A DNA stretch of 38,032 nt from Amphimedon queenslandica (GCF_000090795.2 NW_003546458.1:121669-159700), one strand, 5' to 3'. Counted from the stretch's first letter, positions 1 to 12,077 are shown. The notes: a model not told the origin generated them from the letters alone. Numbers and translations are program-made.

Positions 1-2059
1 GATGGGTATACCTGTATGGTGTACTGAAACATGTATTTACCTGTTCAGGTCCATATTTAAGCAGTAAACTTCTGTTGATTTGAAGAAAGCGTGTCTTGTC
101 TTCTATATAATTACATAAAAAGATCAATATAAACTCATTTTCATATAATGATGATAATGCGTGTAGTACCATTATTATTCTTATCCGTTTGCTTAGGTGC
201 TATTGCTTCTGAAAGATTCATATAAAGAACCTCATGAGACAAACTTTGAACTAGAAAAAAATACGTAAAACAGAGAACAATAGCACATTTGGCATACCAG
301 TGCTTGCTTGCTGGTTGAATTGAGGATGACACTGGTTTTCATAGATTGGACAGCTCCTTTCAAGTCCTGAGGTATTGCCAGGATATACCAAATCAGTGTA
401 GTCCTCTTTGCAAACTGTCATCTCATCAGGACAAATCAATTCGGTATACTCCTCTTTGCAATCGATAGAGGGATCTTTCACCTCAGTTGGAGAAGGTATC
501 AAATCGGAATAGCTCTCCTCGCAATTGACAGATGAATTGGTTGAATCCTCGGGATATACAGCTTCGGAATAATCCTCCTCACAAATACCTGAGGAGTTAG
601 TTGAATCCTCACGATGCAGTAACCCAGTATAGCTCTCTTTGGAGGGGTCTGATATTTCTGTTGGCTCATCAACAAGCTCTACTTTGGTGTAGCCTTCTTC
701 GTCCATTTCCTCATAAAGAATTGGATTCTTCTTCTTGAATGCTTTACGGTCAAGAGAGTAAAACAGTCTAGCTTGTTGATGGTCTTCAATCGACTGGTTA
801 CCCTCACCACTCGAGTGTCTCCGAGTCCTTTTAGGCGGTACGGGAGGGCCTGGACGACTTTTCTTAATTTTAATATCCATGACAGATTTGCTTCGCGATA
901 TGGCAGGTAAAGGCACTATGGAAAACCTGTTAGCATTTCTGACTGGTTCGGCAGGTATAGGCATTATGGCAGATGTGCTAGCATTTCTCACTGGTTTCAT
1001 ACCACCTGTTGTTCCAATAGGCATGGGCTCATAAACTGCATCGCTATCAGTAGCAACAGCCTCGTGCAACCAGTCCTCATTGTTGACCGGTTGCAGTAGG
1101 CTCTTCTGCAATGGACACTCTAAAGAGAATGTGTATACTAGATCCATGTTCTCAGGTGAAATTGTTTCTGCCACAAGTGCCCTCTTCTGCTTAAGTTGTT
1201 CCTTCTTTTCTTCGGAGATTTGGACTACGCTAAAATTGACTGGGAGGGATAAGGACATTTCGATCAATCGATTCTGGTTCTCAGTGCGTGGAAGTGTTTT
1301 ACCTGCTGGTAGAGGTACGATTGGTTTTGGAACATCTGACGGGACGGGGGATACTATGAAGGACTCTAGATTAGTTGGCTCACTGTCAATATAACCCGTC
1401 TTGTCATGGAATATTGGGTGCAAGATATCGTTTTGGTAGATCGATGTAGTAAATGGAAGTTTGATGTGACTCAGTAGTATGGGCATCGGGAACAGAAGCA
1501 ACGACTCTTTAGTGCTGAAATTCCCCTTTGCCTTTTCCTTCAAGTAAAACTTCTTTAGAGGCTCGTTGACATTGACGCACACGAGAATTTTTGATTTTCC
1601 AAAACGGTTCTTCTCTGCGATTAATCCTTTTAGAATGAGCAAGCTGCCTTTCGGTATGACCTCTCTTCCATTCATTGCCTTGGATGTGATGCAGTCTTTG
1701 CCAACGTGCACTACACTAGGTAAAGGATCGGCTTTCATGAGATCTGCAGCCGTTTCAAACTGGTAGCCTCTTCTAGCAGTTCCCAAGCCCTCGCTTTTCG
1801 GATTATACAGTACGCTGAACTTAAAGGTACTGTGGAGGGGGACCGTGTATTTTATTCCTGCAGTTTTCACGTAGACCACAGGCGAGTCCTTCTTGAAATA
1901 CACCTCAAACTCTTCCCCTCCGTCCAAATCCAACTGAAAGTCGTCCTGTATGCCATAGAACGAATCTTGAGCTGATATTACTTGAGGTAGGTCGTTGCCA
2001 TGTTTCTTACTGAATTCTTTTAGCAGCATGGGCTCTGAAAGCACTGGACAAGAAGACAT
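1..2059 (-). CDS. CABIT-domain phosphotyrosine scaffold (GAREM/THEMIS-like), 3' end beyond window
   Basis: Exon 1 is 2059-298. The first in-frame ATG is at 2059; the open frame extends to 2110 but without an ATG. A GT donor follows at 297 in phase 1. In-frame continuations are exon 102-41 and an exon from 23 running off the left edge, so the apparent stop at 251 is probably intronic. Residues about 10-260 resemble a CABIT module (start LLKEF..., LPQV, FYGI), the fold of GAREM and THEMIS adaptors that link receptors to GRB2. Downstream are a proline-rich SH3-type site near residue 400 (RPGPPVPPK), two YxxM motifs (YEPM near 343, YEEM near 448), a repeated array of acidic tyrosine motifs at about 470-565 (YTGL, YSEA, YSDL, YTEL, YTDL) and YENQ, a GRB2-type YxN site. 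Expected role: cytoplasmic scaffold phosphorylated by tyrosine kinases. CABIT assignment is from pattern; the GAREM versus THEMIS choice is open. Confidence 0.7.
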
Positions 2060-2177
2060 GTCTGCATGTGTTTGTGCTGGTTGACTGACTTTTCTCAAAA
2101 GGACACCCACGCAGCGCAGGCACCTGGCTGGGCGGAGATACTTATCAAAAGATTAAGAAGGTGTGTCAGTAGGGAAA
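2060..2177. promoter_or_regulatory. Shared divergent promoter between CABIT scaffold and RIG-I-like receptor
   Basis: Only 118 bp separate the two start codons, which face away from each other. The segment is visibly more GC-rich around 2100-2140 than the surrounding introns. No TATA box stands out. A bidirectional promoter is inferred from geometry alone; unannotated 5' UTR exons could place the true starts elsewhere. Confidence 0.4.
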
Positions 2178-5100
2178 ATGTCTGCTATTTTGAGTGAGCT
2201 TATTCATTTTTGATGACTTTTAAAATTCTTTTTTACAGACATCACTCATTTGGTGCTGATCAAAGATGTTTTAGAAGATGCCCATTTTATAGAATCGAAA
2301 TGGTTTAATTTGGGATTGAAGCTAAACCTACCTATCAATGAGTTGAAAAATATCGAGTCGAACCACAGTAGTGACGTTTCACGTCATTTAATAGAATGTT
2401 TAAACTTGTGGTTACAATCAGGAAAAGCTCGGCCTCAGTTATTAGCTAATGCCCTTGATGAAATTGGGTCTAAACTTGTAGCTGATGATGTTCGTAGAAT
2501 ATGTATGTACATGTAATTCTAATTCCATTTTTAGAATTTATTTATAGTATTGGATCCTGCTAGTCGAATTTTGTTAGACAATGAGGATGAACTGAACCAT
2601 CTGTCATTATCTGATGAGTTAGTTTCTTCATTATGTGATGAAAAATTAATAGCGGAGGAGACAAGAGAGATGTTAGTAAGGGACCAGAATGTCCTGGCTG
2701 GAAAGTCTTTGAGAAGAGTTTGTCGTACAGTTGCTGATGATCATGATAAGTTGAAAGTGCTGGCTGATGTGTTCATGAGGTTTAATGAAACTAGATCACT
2801 TGGCGAGAAATTACTTAAATGTTACCGTAAGTATATATAGAGTGATTATTGTGGGCACTATTGATACTTTTAAAATAGGTACTAAACTTTCTAAAGTGGA
2901 ACCAAATGTGTCCCAATCCAGTCAAGCAACCAATGTACATGTACTTGTACCCTCCTCTTCATGGGAGCTATCAACACAGATACCTGGTACAATATTACCA
3001 TATAAGGAATACAGTTATGACTATGGTACATTTTTGTTTAGATGATAAATCAACATATTCCAGTGAAATGCAAAGAGACCAGGCTAATGCTACAGAAACA
3101 TATGAATCACAACAGGCTATGACATCAAAGGAAATGGAAATTGATAAACGTATGTCAGAATACCCAATATGATTAAAAATTAATTATACAAGTAGGTACT
3201 ATACCAGTAGTTGAAGAATTGTCTGAAGTTCAAAGAAGCAGTGTCAGTGAAGGCATTAAACAAGATCAAGTAGGAAAGGTACATTTATCTTATACATAAC
3301 ATCATCTATGATATTTTTACTAGGAGTCACAAGCTAGTGAAGCTACAGAATCTTTTTCCTTCATATTTCCAGAAGACAAAATCCGGGAATATCAAAAGGA
3401 GCTTGCTCGGCCTGGCCTAGAGGGAAAGAATTACATCATATGCGCTCCAACAGGCTCTGGAAAGACGCTTATCGCTGCACTTATCATTTATGATCACTTG
3501 GACAAAATGAAGGAAAGAGGAATAAAAGGAAAGGTCTTGTTTATTGTGAGTACGCAGCAACTCGCTCGTCAACAGAATACAAAATTAAGAGAGTACATAT
3601 CTGGCATCAAAGTGGTTGACATAACTGGCGAATCAGACTCTCCAATCCATTCAACCTTACCTCAAGTTGATATCATCGTCTGCACTGCTGGAAAGCTGTG
3701 TGGGGAGTTGTGTCATGACCTAATTCACATGTACGACATCACATTACTAGTCTTGGATGAGTGTCATCATACTCGAGGAAGAGCTCCATATGCTGAAGTA
3801 ATGGAGCACTATCTTACTGATAAAAGGAATGGACGTCGATTGCCTCACGTGATTGGGATGACTGCTTCGCCAGGAGCTGGACACGGTCGGTCTCTTTTGA
3901 AAGTTAAAGTGATAGATCATCAAGTGAGGCTTTGCGCTCGTATTGATGCAACCCATGGTATCAAATGTGTTCAAGAGAACATAACAGAATTGAATAAAAT
4001 CCTACCAACTCCAAGTTTCAGAAGTCATTCGTTGCCACCTCGAAGCCGTAACGATCATTTCAGTCAGGTTATATCGAAGGCAATGGATGACTTGGAACAA
4101 AAGTTACCTGATAAGACAATTTGTGCTTTTGATCGTTTCACGTTGGCATATCAGCAATGGATTAAAAGTGAAATAGAAGCAGCTCAGTTAAGTGAAATGG
4201 ATAGCCAGCGAGATCAAATTAATATCCTGAAATTTTTGGAGGTTTATCATTTAGCTCTCATTACATATGAAGATTTTGAGATTGAGAATGCTAGAGATAT
4301 TTTAGATAATGTAAAGCTGTTTGATGAGTCTGTGATGAATGATATGGAGAAGCATTTGAATGAAGTACACAATCAAGTTCTAGTCAATGTCAATGGTATT
4401 AAAGGTAGTCGTAACGCATTGTTAGATGAAGCAGAAGTCATACTCATGAATCATTTTCGTACCAAACCTGCCTCAAAAGCTTTGTTCTTTGTTCGTTCTG
4501 TGGACCATACTCGGTATGTAACGCAATGGATTAAAAGAAATCCTGAGCTGTCAGCATTAGTAAGACCATGTTCAATCACAGGACACTCAAGGAAAGCATC
4601 TATGTCAAAAGCAGAACAGCTCAAAGTGATTGGAGAGTTTCGTAGTGGAAAATATAACCTTCTTGCTACAACATCTGTTCTGGAGGAAGGTTTGGATGTC
4701 CCTGAGTGCAATATGGTCATACGCTTTCAAATAATGTCAGATGAAGTTGCTGATGTTCAGGCTCAAGGTAGAGCTCGTGCTGCAGATAGTACTTTTCATA
4801 CTATTATAACAACAGATTCTCCTGTTCATCATCGTTTACTAATTAACAATGACAAAACGGAGCAAGCGAAATTAGCAGCAGAGCACATTTCAAAAGTAGG
4901 TGTTGATCTATCCACTATAGCAATCATTCAAAAGGAAATTCTTGAGTTAAGAGAAAAGAGAATAAGAGAAGCAAATGAGAGGAAGCAGACCTGGAGAGCT
5001 GAAGATGTTGAGTTGCATTGCTCTAAGTGTGCACTAAATGCTTGCAATGCTGCTGAGTTGTGCAAGTTTGACAATGGTTCTGTTGTTGTACCTTCTCAAA

Positions 5101-5378
5101 CTTTCGTAGAGACCAAAATGAAGAAAGTTAGTAGGGGTTCAAAAAAAGTACCACCACCTGTAGGAGAATTTTACCGACCTTTAAAAATTGTTTGCATTAA
5201 GTGCAATGAGGAATGGGGTGTGTGGGGTATCTGGAAGAATAGTTGCATTCAATATCCTGTATTACAATGCAAGAAATTTACTTTTTACAATAAAGCGACT
5301 TTAGAACGTCAAGTCAGCAAGCAATGGAAGTCTGTTCCGTTTGAAATAACATTTTTTGCTAATTTTGAAGACAACTGA
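2178..5378 (+). CDS. RIG-I-like receptor with DEATH and CARD-like N-terminal domains
   Basis: Six exons join in frame: 2178-2193, 2239-2502, 2548-2826, 3042-3149, 3208-3278, 3324-5378 (930 aa; human RIG-I is 925). Residues 1-93 (mostly exon 2) look like a DEATH domain (KWFNLGLKLNLP, IESNH). Residues 94-186 (exon 3) look like a CARD-type helical domain. The helicase has Walker A APTGSGKT (287-294), DECH (391-394), TAS (426-428), motif V TTSVLEEGLDVPE and motif VI QAQGRAR (725-731). The C-terminal regulatory domain keeps the two zinc cysteine pairs HCSKC (C812, C815) and CIKC (C870, C873), then an EWG...YPVLQCKKF segment like the RIG-I RNA-binding domain. There is no PAZ, RNase III or dsRBD, so it is not Dicer. 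Role by family: cytosolic sensing of viral double-stranded or 5'-triphosphate RNA with ATP hydrolysis. Signalling through DEATH/CARD contacts is inferred. Confidence 0.9.
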
Positions 5379-5524
5379 GATTCTGCTATTCTTATTTTTA
5401 TTTGAATTTTTAGTTTTTTGTTTTTTTTTTTTTTACTCATTTTTATAGTGTTAAAATTTTAATTTCTACCTTAAAATTATTTATTCAGCCAGCCTGGCGC
5501 CATCATCACGCTTTTCATAATAAA

Positions 5525-7590
5525 ATGGAGGACGTCAGGGAATTTGAAAACCTCTCAGGAAACGAGTCAGAGGAGGAGAGCGACTCGGATTCAGAAAGCT
5601 GGAGTCTAGTTCTACAAAATGGTGCTGTTGCTTATCCTTCTAGTCTACAAAACCAATGCTTCCTATTCATAATGATAATGACACTTGAGAGAGATACCTC
5701 CAGCTGTACTCTCTTTACTGCCTCTCCCAATGAGAAAGAAGCTCCTTCTTCATTTACCAGCAGTTGACGTGTGCCAATTGGAAGGCACACCAGTCACGTC
5801 TGGTATAGCAATGAATGAGATATGGGAGAGACTATGCAAGGAGAGGTCTCCTGTTAACGAGGATGATGTACCGCCAGTAGCGGCATGGTCCTACGAGTCG
5901 GCGAGATACGAGCCTTTTGACTTTAGTCAGATTACACCAGGAGTTTTATCAAAAAACTTTGGCATAGACTGTTGCTGGAAGGACATCTATTTCAACACCT
6001 TTTTAAAGCTGCTTGTAGAGCATGGAGAGCGTACTTGTGAAGATTGTGTGTATTCTCATTTCAATTCTGATCTCTTGTTTGGCATTTATCGATTTAACGA
6101 GACCATGGAACTATTCGATTCATTCAATTTTAGCATTTATAGCTCTCACAATGTTTATCGTGCTGCTCTAATGTGCCCACGATTCACTCCCCAGCGTTAT
6201 ATTGAGGAGTATTATGATAATTCAAAGCGTGTTGTCCGTGACATTGGGAAGGTAATGAAGCTACTAGCAGACAGTTGTCACTATTTACCAAAGCATATTT
6301 CTATCTCTTTGGAGCAGTTAAATTTCTGGGAAACTATTGAGAAAAAGTATCTCCACAAAGAAACCTCTCTCTTCCTAAGTTCTCTTGAAGCTCTTAATGT
6401 GGAGTATTTGCACATTGTCTCGGATAGTTACCGTAATGCGAAATTGGAGTTCATTGCCAATTTAATCTTTAATAAGATTAAACCACATATTCAAGTATTG
6501 GGCGTGTTTCATCGTTTTGACGTTATCTATCCTTACATAGCAAAATCTAAGGAGTGCCAGCTAAGGAAGTTTACTGTAATGTGTGATGCCCCTACAGGTA
6601 ATTTGTACTATAATATATAAGTCATAATTATTTTTAATCCTTTTTGCAGTTGATGTTGTTTCTAAAGTCTTGCAGAAGTTTAAGGAACTGGAGGATGTTG
6701 ACATACTCATACACAACTGGCCCTTGGAGCCTAGTGCTGCAGATACCTCGAAATTCACTTCCTTTGTCGGTTCTATGAATGAGTTGTTCTACTATCCAAA
6801 AATGAAAGAGCTCTCCTTCAGTACTAGCACCCCTGTTTGCACAAGTGGTGACATTCAAGCTATTTTCTATCATTTTTTTGTATCACCATATCCTGTGTCA
6901 CTCTCGTTGAGTCTGGACTGTTCTGTGTTTTCTGATCAGCCTCAGCCACAGAATATCGAGTATGACATGAATCAAATGAGCACTAAATCTCTGACTGTTC
7001 ATGACAGCTCACTAACGTCTGATTTGGTATCTCTTCTGCCATCTAACCTAAGCCTGAGGTCGTTAAAGCTATCTCAAAATGAAACCAGCACTCTGCACTG
7101 TTTCTCTAATCTCAAGTCTATCAAGATCAGCGATACATTTACTCTTGCACTCACCAAACCAGACATGGATCTGTTGTCTCAATTTCTTTGTATTGTCACT
7201 GCAAAGGACTGGGAGTTGGATATACGAAGTATAGATGCAGCTGAAGTCATTCTCAATTTCACAAGTTTAGTTTCAAGCATTGAAGGTCGTCTTAAGAAAT
7301 TATATATCGAATATAATCGAGTTGAATCCTCTATCTTCACACTTTTTGATTATATTTTCTATTCTATCTCTGCTACCAGTCCACCGTATTTTGAACTTGG
7401 CCTGTTTGTTAATGAGTCTTATTATGATGATGAAGCTGCTCGGGTTGATCATTATATGAGCATTTATGAGTCATGGAAGAAAACTGGAGCTCCCAAACTG
7501 AAGTCGATAGAGATAAGCAGTCGTTGCCCAATAGATGCTGTGAAAGTCATTATGACTGATATGACCATTGAGTTAAAATTTTATAGTTGA
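5525..7590 (+). pseudogene. LRRC41-like protein, copy 1 (frameshift near the N-terminus)
   Basis: Two exons, 5525-6597 and 6650-7590, joined in phase 1. The product starts with an acidic stretch, then SLQNQCFLFI, which fits the elongin BC-box pattern SLxxxCxxxI. Next come a Cul-box-like IPPAVLSLLP and an IWERL motif, the same order as at the N-terminus of LRRC41/MUF1, an elongin-BC cullin ligase receptor. The C-terminal part has leucine-rich segments. Against copy 2, a net 4-nt insertion near 5673 shifts the frame, so the ATG at 5525 is in a different frame from everything after the BC box. The downstream frame (about 5685-6597, then exon 2) is open to the stop. It is either a pseudogene, a sequence error, or a gene using a later start without the BC box. 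LRRC41 relationship is by motif order, not alignment. Confidence 0.6.
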
Positions 7591-7691
7591 TAGTCATTTT
7601 GTATTAGGATTTCATTTTTCGAGTCATTATTAGTCAATTATTATTCATTAATTTCCATTTTATTTGGCATAGGCCACGCCTACATAATAAA

Positions 7692-9816
7692 ATGGAGGAG
7701 GACAGGTCAGAATCAGAAAACGAGTCAGAGGAGGACGAGACAAGCGAGGAGGAGAATGACTCAGAGCACGGGGAAACTACAGATTATGAAGAGGAGGTAG
7801 TATCGTACTGGCAACGTCTACAAAATGGTGTTGTTGCCTATCCTTCTAGTCTACAGAACCAATGCTTCCTATTCATAATGGGCCACTTGAGAGAGATACC
7901 GCCTACCGTACTCTCTTTACTGCCTCGCTCAATGAGATACAAACTCCTTCTTCATTTACCAGCAGTTGATGTGTGCCAATTGGAAGACACACCGGTCACG
8001 TCTGGTATAACAATGAATGAGATATGGGAGAGACTCTGCAAGGAGAGGTTTCCTGTTAACGAGGATGATGCAAGTTCAGACAAAGCTTTCGACTTTAGTC
8101 AGATTACGCCAGAAATAATATCAGAAAACCTAGGCACAGACTATGGCTAGAAGGACATATATTTCGACCACTTTTTAAAGCTGGTGGTGGAGCATGGAGA
8201 GCACATTTGTGATTGTGTGTATTCTCATTTCAATTCTGATCTCTTGTTTGGCATTTATCGATCTAATGAGGCTATGGAACTATTCGATTCATTCGATCGT
8301 AGCATTCGTAGCTCTCACAATGTTCATCGTGCTGCTCACATGTGCCCACGATTCACTCCACGGCGTTATATTGATGAGTATTATGATCCAGGGATTCCAT
8401 TCAGATCCCATCATGGTCATTCACAGCGTGTTGTCAATGACATTGGGCAACTGATTGGGCTACTTGCAAACAGTTGTCATTATTTACCAAAACATATTTC
8501 TATCTCTCGTAAGCAGCTGTCTAATTTCTGGGACATTATTGAGAAAGAGTCTCTCCACAAAGAAGCCTCTCTCTTCCTAAGTTCTCTTGAAGCTCTTAAT
8601 GTGGAGTATTTGTATAATCTTTCAGACAGTTCCTGTCATCCGAAATTGGAGTTCATTGCTGATTTGATCTTTAACAAGATTAAACCACATATTCAAGTAT
8701 TGGGAGTGTCTCATCATCTTGGCGTTATCTATCCTTACATAGCAAAATCTAAGGAGTGCCAGCTAAGGAAGTTTACTGTAATATGTGATGTCCCTGCAGG
8801 TAATTTTTACTTAATTTGCACCAGTCATAATTATTCTGAATCTCTTTTGCAGTTGACGTTGTTTCTCAAGTTTTACAAAAGTTTAAAGATTTGGAGGATG
8901 TTGACGTACTCATACACAGCTGGTCCTGGGATAGTCATGCTCCAGGTACCTCTAAACTAACTTCCTTTGTCAGTTCTATGAATGAGTTGTTCTACTATCC
9001 AAAAATGAAAGAGCTCTCCTTCAGTACTAACAAACCTGTTTGCACAAGTAGCAACATTCAAGCTATTTTGCATCACTTCTTTTCGTCACCTTATCCTGTG
9101 TCACTCTTGTTGAAATTAAACTGTTCTGTGTTTTCTGATCAGCTTCAGCCACAGAGTATCGAGTATGACATGGATCGAATGAGCACTAAATCTCTTACTG
9201 TTTATTACAGCTCACTATCATCTGATTTGGTATCTATCCTGCCATCAAACCTAAGCCTGAGGTCTTTAGAACTAACCGGAAATGAGACCAGCACTCTGCA
9301 CTGTTTCTCTAATCTCAAGTTGATCAAATCAGCGATACATTTACTCTTGCACTCACCAAACCAGACATGGATCTGTTGTCTCAATTTCTTCGTATTGTCA
9401 CTGCAAAGGACTGGGAGCTGGATATACCAAGTATGGATGCAGCTGAAGTCATTCTTAATTTCACAAGTTTAGTTTCAAGCATTGAAGGTCGTCTTAAGAA
9501 ATTATGTATTGAATATGATTTAGCTGAATCCTCTATCTTTACACTCTTTGATTCTATCTTTCATTCTATCTCTGGTAGCAGTCCACCATATTTCGAACTT
9601 GGCCTAACTGTTAATGAGTCTGATTATGATGATGAAGCTCGAGCTGAACATTATAAGAATATTTACGAGTCTTGGAAGAAAACTGGAGCTGCCAAACTGA
9701 AGTTGATAGAGATACATAGTTCTTGCCCAATAGATAAAGATGATGAGAAAAACATTATGACTGATATGGCAATTATGTCTGATATGACCATTGAGTTAAA
9801 ATTTGATAATAGATAA
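7692..9816 (+). pseudogene. LRRC41-like protein, copy 2 (nonsense codon and 1-nt frameshift)
   Basis: Tandem paralogue of the preceding gene, same two-exon structure: 7692-8799 and 8853-9816. Its N-terminus is intact: acidic stretch, BC-box-like SLQNQC, Cul-box-like IPPTVLSLLP and IWERL in one frame. A Trp codon of copy 1 (TGG, about 5976) is TAG here at 8148-8150, and the same frame reopens immediately afterwards. In exon 2 a single base is missing near 9327 (ATCAAATCAGC here, ATCAAGATCAGC in copy 1), and the frame continues at 9367-9816. AATAAA polyadenylation signals lie at 9876-9881 and 9885-9890. Two independent lesions make a pseudogene the likeliest reading. A truncated product of about 150 aa that keeps the cullin-binding module is possible. 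Confidence 0.65.
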
Positions 9817-9942
9817 AAGAAATTTTTATATTAGCAGTAGATTATTATAGAAATTAACATTTAGAGTAAATCATTAATAAAATTAATAAAAAATTATTAT
9901 TATTATTCATAATTTTGGAGGTGTGTCTGTCACACCTACAGC

Positions 9943-12077
9943 ATGGCGAATTTTCCTACTCTGAGTCTTGGGTCTGCTCCTTGGTCCACGTCTCACCGTT
10001 ACACTGCCGTTGGTAGTGGTAGTAGGAAAGAATCTTATGAAGACAGTCTTTTGAGTAGTCTAGATGAAGTAAGGGACAACTAAATGGGAATGAAGCATAA
10101 TTATAATGATGTCAAATCTTCAGCAGTTTCATTTTGAAATCTTTTTCAATGCTCAATAATAGGTTTCATTACTAAGTGATACAGAACATGATGAGTCTGA
10201 TATTTCTAAGACAGATAAACAAAGGAAAGAAAGTTTCTATGCAAGGTTATAATTATTGCATGATGACAACATCATTGAATTGTATGTCATGATTTCCTTG
10301 TTTTAATTGGCAAAATTAATGATTAGTTGTTTGCATAGAATAACTGGTTTGATTGAGTTTGAATTTCTTTTATAGACTACGAGGTTTGTTCATTAAACCT
10401 AAGCCAAGTCTACCTAGAACGATAACAGTTAGTGATTCAATAGGGAAACGACCAGTAAAGGTAGTGATTGCTTAGAATGTCACAATTAATTTCCATTTTA
10501 TAGAATAATAGAATAAGCAATCAAAAATACTCGATAATTTCTTTCCTTCCAAAAGTAATTTAATGCATTTTAGTATATTATGACAATTACATGTATGTTC
10601 TTTTTTAGGTTTTATTTCAACAATTTAAAGTCTTTTTAAATCTTTATTTTCTTGTCATTGCTTGCTCTCAAGTTGTTCCTCAATTGAAGATTGGTTACTG
10701 GTACACTTACTGGGCCCCATTGGTATGCACCTACTATTACATACTATTATTATTTATATTTCATTTTGTTTGTAGATGTTTGTAGTCAGTGTTACAATGT
10801 GTAGAGAGCTTTACGATGACGTTAAGAGATACTTTCGTGACAAAGTTATAAATGGTCAGAAATATTCCGTACTTACCAGTGATGGTAAGATTTTATGAAC
10901 TAATTGAACTAAGCTTAATTTTAATCATAAATATTTATAGGATTTACTGTTGTAACTAGCGAGAACTTGTCTGTTGGAGATATTGTACTAGTTCATAAGG
11001 TTCTGAATTACTTCTGCTCATCATTATTATTTATAATTAATATGCATGTACTCACTTACATTAGGATCAGCGCATACCTGCTGACATGATATTATTACGT
11101 ACATCAGCCAATAACAAAGGTTATAACAATACAATGATTACAATCATTGTACATGTATCATACTCATCCCAATTAACGCACCCTCTTAATATTGCACCTC
11201 TACATGGCTTCTACAATAATTGAGTGCACCTCCTGGTCAAGATAATTATTTTTGAGAGGTGCTTTGTTATTAGAAAGTCCCATTGTTTACAGGTGTATTG
11301 CGTACTTTGCTAAGCACCTAACAAGCACCTCCTGGAGCATTTCATAATCATTTCTATCTAAACAATGCACCTCCTGAGACATGTAATTATTCATTAAGAG
11401 GTGCATTAATTGGGGAAAGTATGGTACTTACTAATGATTGGTGTGTAGGATCCTGTTTCATCAAAACTGATCAGTTGGACGGTGAGACTGACTGGAAGCT
11501 AAGAACTTCTCTACCTCTGTTACAGGAGCTTCAATCAGATGAGGTTAGTGTGTCTGTATATACTTGTACATGAGTACTGTTAGTCCTTTTGTTATTAGGA
11601 GTTGTTGACTTGCGGGATTAAATTGAACATTGAGCCACTTCAGAAAGACCTTTATTCATTCTCTGGAAGACTGTCAATGGTATGCTACTTGTGCAATCTA
11701 TAATTGTTGGATGATACTAATGCATTGGGCTATGCACATTTAGTCCAGTTGCTTCAAAATTGGGCCAAAGACCCTGTACTATAGTACAGGGTCTTTGACC
11801 AAATCTTGCCAAAAATGGCTAGGAGAGAATACTCCATTTTTATAATTTTTGCTGATGCATATACATGTTTTTATGTTGTGTAGAAAGTTTGAGCTGACTC
11901 CGATCAAAATTGAATATTTTATGAATTTTTAAAGTTGCTCTAGGAAGTAAATCAATATCCATTCATTTTATGATAGACACCAAGAGAGTCTGATACAGGA
12001 ATTGAAGAGCCTTTGTCTCTTGTAAATACACTGTGGGCTAACACAGTACTTGCTACAGGTTAGTACAAGAAACCATA

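Noticed and set aside
141..332. 63-codon minus-strand open frame overlapping the CABIT 3' end
   Set aside because: Overlaps the end of exon 1 in a different frame and crosses the predicted donor at 297; the splice-linked exon at 102-41 explains the region better.
3747..4720. Minus-strand open frames of 75-89 codons within the RIG-I-like helicase
   Set aside because: Antisense shadows of a long conserved exon with no independent features.
2250..5378. Dicer as an identity for the DECH helicase
   Set aside because: No PAZ, RNase III or dsRBD follows; the C-terminal zinc cysteine pairs are typical of RIG-I-like receptors.
8148..8150. TAG in LRRC41-like copy 2 as programmed readthrough or recoding
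   Set aside because: No sign of a recoding element, TAG is not a recoded codon in animals, and a second lesion (1-nt loss near 9327) in the same copy favours decay.
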